From Micromonospora chokoriensis (GTDB taxonomy: Bacteria; Actinomycetota; Actinomycetes; Mycobacteriales; Micromonosporaceae), in contig NZ_JOAN01000001.1 of assembly GCF_000718555.1 (NCBI RefSeq), positions 558,001-622,000 on the forward strand: a DNA stretch of 64,000 bases, written 5' to 3'. The position numbers were made by a program, and so were the translations under genes. The notes beneath the pieces are model-generated. The model was not told the DNA's origin, ran no database searches, and saw only the letters and a list, made by a program, of their open reading frames with translations. This document shows, piece after piece, positions 36,901-46,770 of the stretch; position 1 is the stretch's first letter; each line of letters opens with the position of its first letter.

Positions 36901-37094
36901 AGAAAAGCCACCGGGGGAAATCGAGGGGGGCTGGGACACAACCCCCCTATCTTGCTGGTTCCGACGCCCGATGCGAAAGCCGACGCGACGGGCGATTAGC
37001 GAAGTCGACAGAACGTGCCCTGTCGTTCACCTCCTGTCGACGGGTCGGGACGCACTGTGCGGTATCCCTCACGCGGCGATGTAGCTGGGCGTCT

Positions 37095-37106
37095 TACCAT
37101 CCGGGG
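37095..37106 (+). promoter_or_regulatory. -10 box of the acyl-CoA mutase gene, leaderless type
   Basis: TACCAT (37095-37100) ends six bases before ATG 37107 with no Shine-Dalgarno sequence between, so transcription probably starts at the A of the start codon. Confidence 0.5.
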
Positions 37107-38690
<1,584 letters not shown>

Positions 38691-38698
38691 CCGTCCGG

Positions 38699-38761
38699 CC
38701 GCGACTGTTCCCCGGTCGCGGTGTGTCCACCGGGCTCAGCGGGTACCCCGTCGGTTGAGCC
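38699..38761 (+). terminator. Two hairpins after the acyl-CoA mutase gene
   Basis: CCGCGAC (38699-38705) pairs with GTCGCGG (38715-38721), and GGCTCA (38733-38738) pairs with TGAGCC (38756-38761), with TGTGTCCA/TGGACGCACA flanking pairing. They begin nine bases after the stop at 38690. Confidence 0.6.
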
Positions 38762-39143
38762 TGGACGCACACCGTGTGCGCCCATGGTGTGAGCGTGCGT
38801 GTGAGCGTCCTTATCCGGCTGGTTGCGGAGTGTGGTCGGCTAATTGTCGGAGTGTCAGTTCGCCACCCCGACTAATGCGACAATTTGCAACAGGGCTCCG
38901 AGTGGCGCCGGGATTCGTGACCGCCGCGTTCGGTTACGCGTTGTAGGAGGTGAGGGGCTAATGGCGGCGTTCGACCGTGATCTACCTGCTGTCCCTCACC
39001 TTGACGAGCGTCCTCAGCAGGGCATACGTGACTCTGTGCGGTCTGACCATTACCGGAACGAGGTTGCGCAGCGTCACCGTCGGAGGTCTAGGCTGTCTGC
39101 TGTCCCCGATGATCCATCCATTTCTAGTGATCGAGAATTCGAC
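38762..39143 (+). other. Upstream region of the M20 amidohydrolase, with an alternative upstream start
   Basis: No separate gene is recognised here. AGGAGGTGAGG (38945-38955) precedes ATG 38961 at ideal spacing, and this ATG is in frame with the amidohydrolase with no stop between, which would add 61 Arg-rich residues. Codons in the stretch are AT-rich at third positions compared with neighbours, arguing for leader DNA. TCTAGG (around 39088) and TAGTGA (39125-39130) could be -10 boxes for a start at 39144. Confidence 0.45.
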
Positions 39144-40403
39144 GTGACGAGTGCGTTGACGCTGCCTTCGGGCGGCCAGCTGGCGTCGTCCTGGCCGGAG
39201 ACGCCCCCCGGATCCCAGCCTCTGCCCCGCGAACTGGACCACCTTCTCGCGCTCCGGGTACCGGGGCTGATCGCTACGCGCCGTCACCTCCATTCGCACC
39301 CCGAGCTCTCCGGCAACGAGTTCGAGACGGCCGCGCTGATCGCCCGGGAACTGTCGCTGGCCGGGCTGAACCCGCGCCTGCTGCCCAAGGGCAACGGCGT
39401 GATCTGCGACGTCAACGGCGTCCCGGACGGCCCGGTCGTGGCGCTGCGCGCCGACATCGACGCCCTGCCGCTCGACGACCCCAAGGACGTCCCCTACCGG
39501 TCGACCGTGGAGGGCGTCTGCCACGCCTGCGGGCACGACGTGCACACCTCGATCCTGCTCGGCGTCGGCATGCTGCTGGCCCAGCTCGCCGACCTCGGTG
39601 AGCTGAACGGCCGGGTCCGGCTCATCTTCCAGCCCGCCGAGGAGATCCTGCCCTGCGGTTCGCTGGAGGTCATCGAGGCCGGCGGCCTGGACGACGTGGT
39701 GCAGATCTTCGCGCTGCACTGCGACCCGAACCTGCCGGTGGGCCAGGTCGGCCTGCGGGTCGGTCCGATCACCGCGGCCGCCGACAACGTGACCGTCCGA
39801 CTCTCCGGCCCGGGCGGGCACACCGCCCGCCCGCACCTGACCGTCGACATGGTCGACGCGCTCGGTCGGCTGATCACCGAGGTGCCCGCCCTGGTGAGCC
39901 GCCGGGTGCCGGCCAACAGTGGCCTGCTGCTGGTCTTCGGCCACGCCTCGGCCGGCACCCGTTACAACGTCATCCCGTCCGAGGCGAGCGCCTCCGGCAC
40001 CCTGCGGGTGATGGACCGCGACACGTGGGAGCAGGCTCCCAAGATCGTCGCTCAGGTCGTCCGGGACGTGATCGCACCGACCGGTGCCACGGTCGACCTG
40101 GAATACCTGCGCGGCCGACCGCCGGTGTGCAACGACTCCCGCGCCATCCAGGTGCTGACCGCCGCCACCGCCGCAGCGCTCGGCCCGCAGGGGATCGCCG
40201 AGACGCCGCAGAGCATGGGCGGCGAGGACTTCTCCTGGTATCTGGAGTACGTCCCCGGCGCCCTCGCCCGGCTCGGCGTGGGTCGGTCCGGCCCCAACGT
40301 CGACCTGCACCGCGCAAGCTTCGACGTGGACGAGCGGGCCATCCCGGTCGGCGTCCGCGTCATGGTGCAGACCGCGCTGCGGGCACTTGCGGCGGCGCGC
40401 TGA
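39144..40403 (+). CDS. M20-family amidohydrolase (AmiA/hippurate hydrolase-like)
   Basis: A metal-dependent amidohydrolase of 419 residues from GTG 39144. Features are RRHLHSHPELSGNEFET, LRADIDALPL, the metal site HACGHDVHTSILLG, FQPAEE (catalytic Glu pair region), GPGGHTARPH, the dimerisation Lid domain, and SMGGEDFSWYLE near the end. Such enzymes remove N-acyl groups from amino acids or related amides; the substrate is unknown. It corresponds in neighbourhood to the mycobacterial amiA1/amiB1 genes near lpdA. A longer form from ATG 38961 with a strong RBS is possible. The 3' end overlaps the convergent DUF4349 gene by 44 bases. Confidence 0.88.
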   Translation: MTSALTLPSGGQLASSWPETPPGSQPLPRELDHLLALRVPGLIATRRHLHSHPELSGNEFETAALIARELSLAGLNPRLLPKGNGVICDVNGVPDGPVVALRADIDALPLDDPKDVPYRSTVEGVCHACGHDVHTSILLGVGMLLAQLADLGELNGRVRLIFQPAEEILPCGSLEVIEAGGLDDVVQIFALHCDPNLPVGQVGLRVGPITAAADNVTVRLSGPGGHTARPHLTVDMVDALGRLITEVPALVSRRVPANSGLLLVFGHASAGTRYNVIPSEASASGTLRVMDRDTWEQAPKIVAQVVRDVIAPTGATVDLEYLRGRPPVCNDSRAIQVLTAATAAALGPQGIAETPQSMGGEDFSWYLEYVPGALARLGVGRSGPNVDLHRASFDVDERAIPVGVRVMVQTALRALAAAR

Positions 40404-41343
40404 CCGGCGCGACCAGCGCCGGGGTCTTGCGCCGTCGGCGCAGCAACACCAGGAGCACCCCCAGCGGTACGCCGAACGCCACCAGCCACGGCAGCAGTGC
40501 GCCCAGCACCGTGAGCAGGACGGTCAACGAGACCACGAACGCCTTCCAGCCGCCCTTGAGCCCGGCCAGGAAGCCGGTCTCGGCCTTCTCCTCGGTGACC
40601 TTCGCCGCCGGCCCGGCCAGCGACACGGTGATCGTGGACAGGGCGGTCAGGTCGGCCAGTCGCCGCTTCTTGGCTTCCAGCGACGCCAGGTCGGCCTCCC
40701 GGCGACCCAGCTCGTTCTCCAACGACACCAGGTCGGTGATCGAGGTGGCGCGGGCCAGCAGTCGGCGGGCACTCTCCACCCTGGCCCGCTGACTGATGAT
40801 CCGCGCGTCCAGGTCGACGATCGCCTCGGTGGCGTCCTCGGTGCTGATCTCCCGGCGCTGCTGGCGGCCGAGCTTCGCGATCTCGTCGACCACACCGGTG
40901 AACTTCGCCGCCGGCACCCGCAGCTGCAGCTCCGCCACCGCATCGGCCTGGGCGCTGCGCCGCTGGTCACCTCCGACGAAGCCACCGGCTCGGGTGACAA
41001 TTGCGATGACCTCGCGGGCCGCGGTGTCCACATCGTTCACCTGCACCCGCATGGTTCCGGTGTAGATGATCGCCCGCTGATCGATCCTCAGATCCGGTGC
41101 CGCGGCGCCGCCCTCCTGAGCTGGCCCGGCCTTGCCGTCCTGCGGCGCCCCGGCTCCGGCCGCCTCGGGGGCTCCCCCCAACAGGCCCTCCCGGTCCGCA
41201 CCGTTCGCAGGGGCCTCGGCCGCCGAGCCAGCGGCGTCCTTCGACCCGCTGTCTCCGGCCCCGCACCCGGTCAGCACCAGCGTCGCCGCCAGTGCTGTCG
41301 CCGCCAGCAGCGCACTGCGGCGTCGTCCCACCTGTCCGTCCAT
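40360..41343 (-). CDS. DUF4349 lipoprotein
   Basis: A 327-residue membrane-anchored protein. The N-terminus has a lipoprotein signal ending LVLTGC, then a low-complexity Ala/Gly linker (to about 80), the DUF4349 domain (IIYTGTMRVQVNDVDTAAREV ... GGFVGG), a coiled-coil (about 150-225, ISTEDATEAIVDLDARI ... LENELGRREADLASLEAKKRRL), and a C-terminal membrane helix followed by RRRRK. It is therefore tethered at both ends. ATG 41343 follows GGGAG with five-base spacing. Function is unknown; the family has been linked to the cell envelope. Confidence 0.87.
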   Translation of the reverse strand: MDGQVGRRRSALLAATALAATLVLTGCGAGDSGSKDAAGSAAEAPANGADREGLLGGAPEAAGAGAPQDGKAGPAQEGGAAAPDLRIDQRAIIYTGTMRVQVNDVDTAAREVIAIVTRAGGFVGGDQRRSAQADAVAELQLRVPAAKFTGVVDEIAKLGRQQRREISTEDATEAIVDLDARIISQRARVESARRLLARATSITDLVSLENELGRREADLASLEAKKRRLADLTALSTITVSLAGPAAKVTEEKAETGFLAGLKGGWKAFVVSLTVLLTVLGALLPWLVAFGVPLGVLLVLLRRRRKTPALVAPVSAPPQVPAARSAP

Positions 41344-41457
41344 CCCCGCTCCCATCGTCGTCAACCGGTGTAGCGATAGCTCGGACGCGACGCACACGTC
41401 AGCCGGTTCCGGCAGACTGCGCTGAGGACGTCACGATTCGATAATCGAGGAGTCACG

Positions 41458-42090
41458 ATGCGGCTCACCAAGTACGCCCACTCCTGCCTCCGGGTGGAAC
41501 ACGACGGGGGAGTGCTCGTCGTCGACCCCGGGGTGTTCAGCGACGCCGCGGCCGCGCTGGACGGTGCGGACGCGGTGCTGATCACGCACGAACACCCCGA
41601 CCACCTCGACCTGGCCGCGGTGCGCCACCAACTCGACCGAGCGCCGTTCTCGATCCACGGGCCCGCCTCGCTCGCCGACGCCCTGGGCGACACGGCCGAC
41701 GTGCTGCACCCGGTCAGCGCCGGTGAGTCGTTCACCGCCGCCGGGGTCGCCGTGCGCGCGTACGGGGGGCGGCACGCGGTGATCCATCCCGACATCCCGG
41801 TGATCGACAATCTCGGTTACCTGATCAACGACGTGGTCTATCACCCAGGGGACTCCCTGGTGGTGCCCGCCGAGACACCAGTCGACACGCTCTTCGCGCC
41901 GATCCACGCCCCCTGGTCGAAGTTCTCCGAGGTGGTCGACTTCATCCGCGCGGTCGCGCCGCGGCGCGCGTACGCCCTGCACGACGCGTTGCTCAACGAC
42001 AACGGGCTGGGCGTGCTCGACCGGCAGTACACCGCGCTGTCCGGCACCGAATACCAGCGGCTGGAGCCCGGTAGCCGGGTGGACGTCTGA
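41458..42090 (+). CDS. MBL-fold metallo-hydrolase (UlaG/YcbL-like)
   Basis: A 210-residue metallo-beta-lactamase fold protein. It has the start RLTKYAHSCLRVEHDGGVLVVDPG, the metal motif THEHPDHLD, and later GGRHAVIHPDIP, YLINDVVYHPGDSL and ALHDALLNDNG. This is the short, single-domain type similar to L-ascorbate-6-phosphate lactonase-like proteins; the substrate cannot be predicted. [10 protein letters not shown] lies 7 bases before the ATG. The next gene starts five bases after the stop. Confidence 0.88.
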   Translation: MRLTKYAHSCLRVEHDGGVLVVDPGVFSDAAAALDGADAVLITHEHPDHLDLAAVRHQLDRAPFSIHGPASLADALGDTADVLHPVSAGESFTAAGVAVRAYGGRHAVIHPDIPVIDNLGYLINDVVYHPGDSLVVPAETPVDTLFAPIHAPWSKFSEVVDFIRAVAPRRAYALHDALLNDNGLGVLDRQYTALSGTEYQRLEPGSRVDV

Positions 42091-42095
42091 CCCCG

Positions 42096-43070
42096 ATGCC
42101 CGGCCTCTCCGCAGAGCTGGTGCAGCAGCTCTACCGCACCCCACCGGACCGGTTCGTGGCCGCCCGGGACGCCGCTGTGGCCGAGGCCCGCCGCGCCGGC
42201 GACCCGACCACCGCACGACAACTGGCCGGGCTGCGTCGCCCGACGGTGGCTGCCTGGCTGGTGAACCTGCTCGCCATCCGACGACCGGAGCTGGTCGCCG
42301 ATCTGGTGCAGCTCGCCGACGCCCTACGTGCCGCCCAGCGGGAGCTGCGCGGGCCCCGACTACGGGAGCTGTCCGCGCAGCGCCGGGCGGTGGTCGGCGC
42401 ACTGGTCGCCGAGGTCCGCAAGCTCGCCGCAGCAGAGCCGGACGCGCCACCGGCGAGCCGGCTGCCGCTGGCCGAGGTGGAGGCGACCCTGAACGCGGCG
42501 TTCTCCGACGTCGAGGTCGCCGAGCAGGTGCGGGCGGGTCGGCTGCTGCGGGCCGCCAGCTACGCCGGCTTCGGCGAGGTGCCCCGGCCGCAACTGCGGC
42601 TGGTCACCGGCGACGACGACAAGCGCGAGCAGGAGCGCCCAGCCCGCCGGCCCGCAGCCCAGCGGGGCCGCCCCGAGGCGGCGCCCCGCACGGACCGGGC
42701 GGCGGAGCGCGCCGAGCAGGCTGCGCAGCGGGCGGCCCGAGCCGAGCGGGCCCGGCAGCGCCGCGCCATGGTCCGGGAGTTGGCGAAGGCACAGGCCGAC
42801 CAGGAGCGCGCCGAGGCGGAGCTGACCGAGGCGGCCGGGCAGGAGCGCGAGGGTGTGGCGGTACTCGATGGCCTGGAGGCTGAGCTGGCCGAGCTGGAGC
42901 GGCGGCGCGCGGTCGCCGAGCAGGATCTCAGCCGGGCCAAGCTCGCTCGGCGTGCCGCCGAGCGGGCGGTCACCGTGGCTCGGCGGCGCGCGGGTGAGGT
43001 CGAGGCGGCGGTCGAGGCACTGGCGGCCGAAGAGGGGAATGCGGACGCGGGCGGTGGCGCGGCAGACTGA
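42096..43070 (+). CDS. Coiled-coil protein of unknown function
   Basis: A 324-residue, highly charged protein. The N-terminal part (1-160) has LYRTPPDRFVAARDAAVAEA and LAGLRRPTVAAWLVNLLA, a pattern I have seen in conserved actinobacterial proteins without assigned function. After an Arg/Pro-rich linker, residues about 195-315 are an almost continuous Ala/Glu/Arg coiled coil. No signal peptide or membrane helix is seen. It is probably co-transcribed with the MBL-fold gene. Confidence 0.82.
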   Translation: MPGLSAELVQQLYRTPPDRFVAARDAAVAEARRAGDPTTARQLAGLRRPTVAAWLVNLLAIRRPELVADLVQLADALRAAQRELRGPRLRELSAQRRAVVGALVAEVRKLAAAEPDAPPASRLPLAEVEATLNAAFSDVEVAEQVRAGRLLRAASYAGFGEVPRPQLRLVTGDDDKREQERPARRPAAQRGRPEAAPRTDRAAERAEQAAQRAARAERARQRRAMVRELAKAQADQERAEAELTEAAGQEREGVAVLDGLEAELAELERRRAVAEQDLSRAKLARRAAERAVTVARRRAGEVEAAVEALAAEEGNADAGGGAAD

Positions 43071-43168
43071 CCATCGATGGACGACGACGAGTGTGCGGGC
43101 CGGCTACGGCGGGTGACCCCGGGTCGGGGCGTGGTCGGTGGGTCGGGTTGCGCGAGGCGGGCATCACG

Positions 43169-43903
43169 GTGACTCCGGAGCAGATCGCTGCTGCCAGCAA
43201 GCCCGTCGTGCTCGACCTGGGCGACGCCTTCAGCCGGGATCCGACCACATTGCGTCGGGCCCGACTGCTCGGCATCTCCGGCTGGGCGTTCTACATCAGT
43301 GGCCGGGCCGGCGCGCTCGGCGACGTGCGGGCCGAGACGGCCGCCGCCGCCCTCGGGTTCATCGCCCCGGACGCGGTCGCCGACGGTTGGGACGCTGCCG
43401 CTCGGGTCGTCCCGCCGTTCGAGGTGGCCGCCGCGAGCCTGGCCGAATGCTGCCGGTGGGGGGCGCAGCAGCTCGGTCCCCTGCCCGGCACCGAGCGTCT
43501 GTCGATGCTCGTGGAGCGGGCCGTGGGGGCGGCGGAAGCCAGCGGGATGCCGCTCTTCGCCGCGTGGCGGGCCATGCCGCTTCCGGATCTCTCGCCGGGG
43601 GCCCGCAGCGCCGCCGGGCTGCGGCTGCTCCGGGAACACTTCACAGGTGCCTACCTGCTGGCGGTACGCGCCGCCGGGATGACTCCGCTGGAGGCCGTGC
43701 TGGCCGGACCGGAGGGCGAGGCCGGGGCGGTGGCCTGCGGCTGGCCGCCGCCATATCCGCCGATCGGCCCGCTGGTGCGCCGCCGACTCTGGGCGGAGGC
43801 GGTGACCAATCGGCTGACCGCGCCGGCGTTCACGGCCCTCGGCCCCGCCGACGGTGCCGAGTTGGTGGAGCTGCTGCACCGCACCCGGGTCGAGCTGGTC
43901 TGA
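43169..43903 (+). CDS. SCO6745-family protein (helix-turn-helix-like)
   Basis: A 244-residue protein resembling the SCO6745 family: a PVVLDLGDAFSRDPTTLRRARLLGISGWAFYISGRAGALGDV-type start (read in parts), LGFIAPDAVADGWDAA, and a Trp/Leu-rich second half with AWRAMPLPD. Members are small alpha-helical proteins of unknown function, some annotated as HTH proteins. GTG 43169 is preferred because family similarity begins there; longer readings from TTG 43148 or GTG 43091 are possible. A perfect 22-base palindrome follows. Confidence 0.72.
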   Translation: MTPEQIAAASKPVVLDLGDAFSRDPTTLRRARLLGISGWAFYISGRAGALGDVRAETAAAALGFIAPDAVADGWDAAARVVPPFEVAAASLAECCRWGAQQLGPLPGTERLSMLVERAVGAAEASGMPLFAAWRAMPLPDLSPGARSAAGLRLLREHFTGAYLLAVRAAGMTPLEAVLAGPEGEAGAVACGWPPPYPPIGPLVRRRLWAEAVTNRLTAPAFTALGPADGAELVELLHRTRVELV

Positions 43904-43944
43904 GCATCCCGTCGACGATCGGTGGCCCGGTGTGTGATTGCCGA

Positions 43945-43966
43945 CCCCGGTCGGGCCCGACCGGGG
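43945..43966. terminator. Perfect 22-base palindrome between convergent genes
   Basis: CCCCGGTCGGG (43945-43955) is followed directly by its complement (43956-43966). It lies between the SCO6745-type gene and the gamma-glutamylcyclotransferase-like gene, so it is probably a bidirectional terminator. Confidence 0.7.
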
Positions 43967-44012
43967 ATCCGGTCGACAGCGGTAGCAGACTGGTGGCGTG
44001 CGAAACGCGCTG

Positions 44013-44468
44013 CTACGCCGACGCGGTGCCGGTGGGGCGGGCCCGCAGCTCGGTGACGTAGTCGTCCGGAGCGCCCGCCTTCTCGGCGGCGTTCGCGATC
44101 TCGGAGAGATACCACGAGGTCGGCAGGCCACCCTCGTACCCGTTGAAGACGTAGATCCACGCGGTCACGTCGCCGTCGAGGGTGGAGACCCGCACGTGCA
44201 GCTTGCGGTACGTGCCGGCGGTCACCCCCTCGAGCTCGTCGAGCTGGCCCGCGTCGTACGGGTGGATGTCGTAGAGCGCCACGAAGACCCGGTCGCCGGG
44301 CGACTCGACGAGGGTGCTCACCGCGCCCTCCCAGCCGATCACGTCCGCGCCGGCGAAGGTCAGCCGCCAGCCCTCCAGCCAGCCGGTGCCCACCATCGGG
44401 GAATGCGGACAGTAGGCGCGCATTCGGGCGGGGTCGAGATTTGAGCCGTAGGCGGCGTGATGACGCAC
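44013..44468 (-). CDS. Gamma-glutamylcyclotransferase-like protein
   Basis: A 151-residue protein of the GGCT-like fold: AAYGSNLDPARMRAYCP (substrate-binding YGSNL), WEGAVSTLVESPGDRVFVALY and QLDELEGV (catalytic Glu). Such enzymes release 5-oxoproline from gamma-glutamyl compounds; the true substrate is uncertain. It is divergent from lpdA, the same pairing as Rv3304/lpdA in Mycobacterium tuberculosis. Confidence 0.88.
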   Translation of the reverse strand: MRHHAAYGSNLDPARMRAYCPHSPMVGTGWLEGWRLTFAGADVIGWEGAVSTLVESPGDRVFVALYDIHPYDAGQLDELEGVTAGTYRKLHVRVSTLDGDVTAWIYVFNGYEGGLPTSWYLSEIANAAEKAGAPDDYVTELRARPTGTASA

Positions 44469-44574
44469 GGCGATGACGATAGCCCGGCTGACGGGTGGGG
44501 GAGAATACGACTGTGCGTGTCGAATGCGCCGGGGAGAAGAAAGTCACTGTGAGCATGGACGAAGGGCGAACGCT

Positions 44575-45978
44575 GTGAGCCGGATCGTGATCATCGGCGG
44601 GGGGCCGGCCGGGTACGAGGCGGCACTGGTCGCCGCCCAGCTGGACGCTGATGTCACCGTGGTGGAGGCCGACGGTGCGGGTGGGGCCTGCGTGCTCTCC
44701 GACTGCGTACCCTCTAAGACCTTCATCGCCAGCTCGGGGGTGGTCACCGGCTACCGCGACACCGAGGAGTTCGGGGTGCACTCGGACGGCCTGGAGGCGG
44801 TCACCGTCGACGCGCGAGCGGTGCACGAGCGGGTGAAGCGGCTGGCCCTGGCGCAGTCCGCGGACATCCACGCCAAGCTGCTCAAGGCGGGGGTCACCTT
44901 CGTGGCCGGCACCGCCCGGCTCGGCGAGGACTCCCTCGGGCACACCCACCGGGTCGTCGTCACCCCCGCCGACGGTGGGGAGGAATACTCGATCGACGCG
45001 TCCACCGTGCTGGTGGCCACCGGCTCCACACCCCGACAGTTGCCCACCGCTCTACCGGACGGTGAGCGCATCCTGACCTGGCGACAGGTGTACGACCTGC
45101 CGGAGCTGCCCGAGCACCTGATCGTGGTCGGTTCCGGCGTGACCGGCGCGGAGTTCGCCAGCGCGTACCTGGCGATGGGCGTGCAGGTGACCCTGGTCTC
45201 CAGCCGGGACCGGGTGATGCCACACGAGGACGCCGACGCCGCGTCCGCCATCGAGCGGGTGTTCCGCAACCGGGGCATGGAGATCCTCAACAACTCCCGG
45301 GCCGACGCGGTCCGGCGCACCGCCGACGGCGTCGAGGTGGAGCTCTCCGACGGCCGTAAGGTGACCGGCTCGCACGCGCTGATCACTGTCGGTTCGATCC
45401 CGAACACGGCCAACCTGGGTCTGGTCGAGTACGGGGTGGAGCTGGGCCGGGGCGGCTACCTGACTGTCGACCGGGCATCCCGGACCAACGTGCCCGGCAT
45501 CTACGCCGCCGGCGACTGCACCGGCGTGCTGCTGCTGGCCAGTGTCGCCGCGATGCAGGGCCGGATCGCCATGTGGCACGCGCTCGGCGAGGCGGTCCGC
45601 CCGCTGCGGCTGCGTACCGTCGCGGCGAACGTCTTCACCGACCCGGAGCTGGCCACCGTGGGTGTCTCGCAGGACGAGGTGGACGCGGGCAAGGTCCCGG
45701 CCCGGCAGGTGATGCTGCCGCTGGCCGGCAACGCCCGAGCCAAGATGGACGACCTCTCCGACGGTTTCGTGAAGCTGTTCTGCCGGCCCGCCAGCGGTCA
45801 GGTGATCGGCGGTGTGGTGGTCGCGCCGAAGGCCAGCGAGCTGATCCTGCCGATCACCATGGCGGTGGAGAACAACCTCACCGTCAACGAGCTGGCCCAG
45901 ACCATCACCATCTACCCGAGTCTCTCCGGCTCCATCACCGAGGCAGCCCGCCAGCTCATGCTCCACGAGCTGGAGTAA
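44575..45978 (+). CDS. lpdA: NAD(P)H-quinone dehydrogenase, LpdA-type flavoprotein
   Basis: A pyridine nucleotide-disulphide reductase family flavoprotein of 467 residues. It has the FAD site IVIIGGGPAGYEAALVAAQ, a CVLSDC pair (Cys39, Cys44) in the redox position, NAD site VVGSGVTGAEFASAYLAMG, and IYAAGDCTGV. The C-terminal HPT...E dyad of true lipoamide dehydrogenases is replaced by YPSLSGSITEA, so it should not be a lipoamide dehydrogenase; mycobacterial LpdA with this pattern reduces quinones. GTG 44575 follows GAAGGG with 8-base spacing, rejecting the longer form from 44473 that would run into the divergent gene. The 3' end overlaps the convergent DUF998 gene by 67 bases. Confidence 0.9.
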   Translation: MSRIVIIGGGPAGYEAALVAAQLDADVTVVEADGAGGACVLSDCVPSKTFIASSGVVTGYRDTEEFGVHSDGLEAVTVDARAVHERVKRLALAQSADIHAKLLKAGVTFVAGTARLGEDSLGHTHRVVVTPADGGEEYSIDASTVLVATGSTPRQLPTALPDGERILTWRQVYDLPELPEHLIVVGSGVTGAEFASAYLAMGVQVTLVSSRDRVMPHEDADAASAIERVFRNRGMEILNNSRADAVRRTADGVEVELSDGRKVTGSHALITVGSIPNTANLGLVEYGVELGRGGYLTVDRASRTNVPGIYAAGDCTGVLLLASVAAMQGRIAMWHALGEAVRPLRLRTVAANVFTDPELATVGVSQDEVDAGKVPARQVMLPLAGNARAKMDDLSDGFVKLFCRPASGQVIGGVVVAPKASELILPITMAVENNLTVNELAQTITIYPSLSGSITEAARQLMLHELE

Positions 45979-46592
45979 CCGGTTTTCTCGACCGTTCGGC
46001 GGGTCTGGAGCACCGCTACCGTGGTCAGGACCCCGACCTCGGTGAGGATCAGTAGGCGTTCGGCTAGGCCGAGCAGGAAGCGATCGCCGGGGTAGGCGGA
46101 CCAGACCATCGCCGCCGCCAAGGCGAGACTGAGCAGGACGAGGGTGCGTAGCGTGCGGGCGGCGGGGGCCAGGTCGGGTCGGCGGGCGAGCAGCCACCCG
46201 CCGACCGGCAACGCCAGGAAGGCGACCACCGACGCGTACCGGTGCAGGTAGGCGGCGGTCGTCATGGCGGTGCCCGGCTCGTTCGTCGGCACCACGGCGG
46301 CCAGCAGCAGGCCGGCCACCCAGGCGCCGAGCAGCAGTTCGGCCGTCCCGACCCGGTGCGGTCGGGGTCGGCCGGCGCGGCGCAGTCCGTACAGCAGCGC
46401 CACGGTGGCGAGCGCGAGCACCACCATGGCGACATCGATGACGCCGCCCCGGTCGGAGACCGCGAAATCGCTGATGGTCAACGTCAATGGGCTGAGGTCG
46501 TCGTTGACTCCGACGTGGCCGATCACGGTGAGCAGCGCCGCCAGGGCGATCCCGCCGAGGGCCAGCAGGCCGGTACTCCGGGTTCCAGGCAT
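45912..46592 (-). CDS. DUF998 membrane protein
   Basis: A 226-residue integral membrane protein with about six hydrophobic helices (LLALGGIALAALLTVIGHV, VIDVAMVVLALATVALLYGL, ELLLGAWVAGLLLAAVV and others) and short loops, fitting the DUF998 family. The first ~200 residues are the membrane part; the polar last ~25 residues are encoded over the lpdA 3' end, which may be a later extension of the frame. Function is unknown. Confidence 0.8.
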   Translation of the reverse strand: MPGTRSTGLLALGGIALAALLTVIGHVGVNDDLSPLTLTISDFAVSDRGGVIDVAMVVLALATVALLYGLRRAGRPRPHRVGTAELLLGAWVAGLLLAAVVPTNEPGTAMTTAAYLHRYASVVAFLALPVGGWLLARRPDLAPAARTLRTLVLLSLALAAAMVWSAYPGDRFLLGLAERLLILTEVGVLTTVAVLQTRRTVEKTGYSSSWSMSWRAASVMEPERLG

Positions 46593-46672
46593 ACCTCAGC
46601 CTGTCGCCGCAGGCACCCGAGCCGAATCCGGGACAGCCACCGAGTTAACCCCCCGGAACAACCCCTAAGCCC

Positions 46673-46745
46673 CGCGATCTTGCACTTTCGGACGCCGTTT
46701 CGCGTGGTTCACACCAAATGCGGCGACAGAAAGTGCAAGATCGCG
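46673..46745. repeat. Intergenic palindrome with perfect 17-base arms
   Basis: CGCGATCTTGCACTTTC (46673-46689) is perfectly complementary to 46729-46745; CCCGCG/CGCGGG flanks extend the pairing with a two-base bulge. It lies between two genes transcribed the same way on the minus strand. The CGATCTTG core recurs at 28085-28125. Confidence 0.75.
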
Positions 46746-46770
46746 CGGGTGTGGGCAGGTCGAGCGACAC

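Noticed and set aside
36828..37106. N-terminal extension of the acyl-CoA mutase from an upstream in-frame start
   Set aside because: The extension reads across the kinase promoter region, has atypical codons, and lies upstream of a TACCAT box positioned for a leaderless start at 37107.
44473..44574. Longer N-terminus of LpdA from ATG 44473
   Set aside because: It would begin four bases from the divergent gene's start codon, adds no family sequence, and GTG 44575 has its own RBS directly before the FAD-binding strand.
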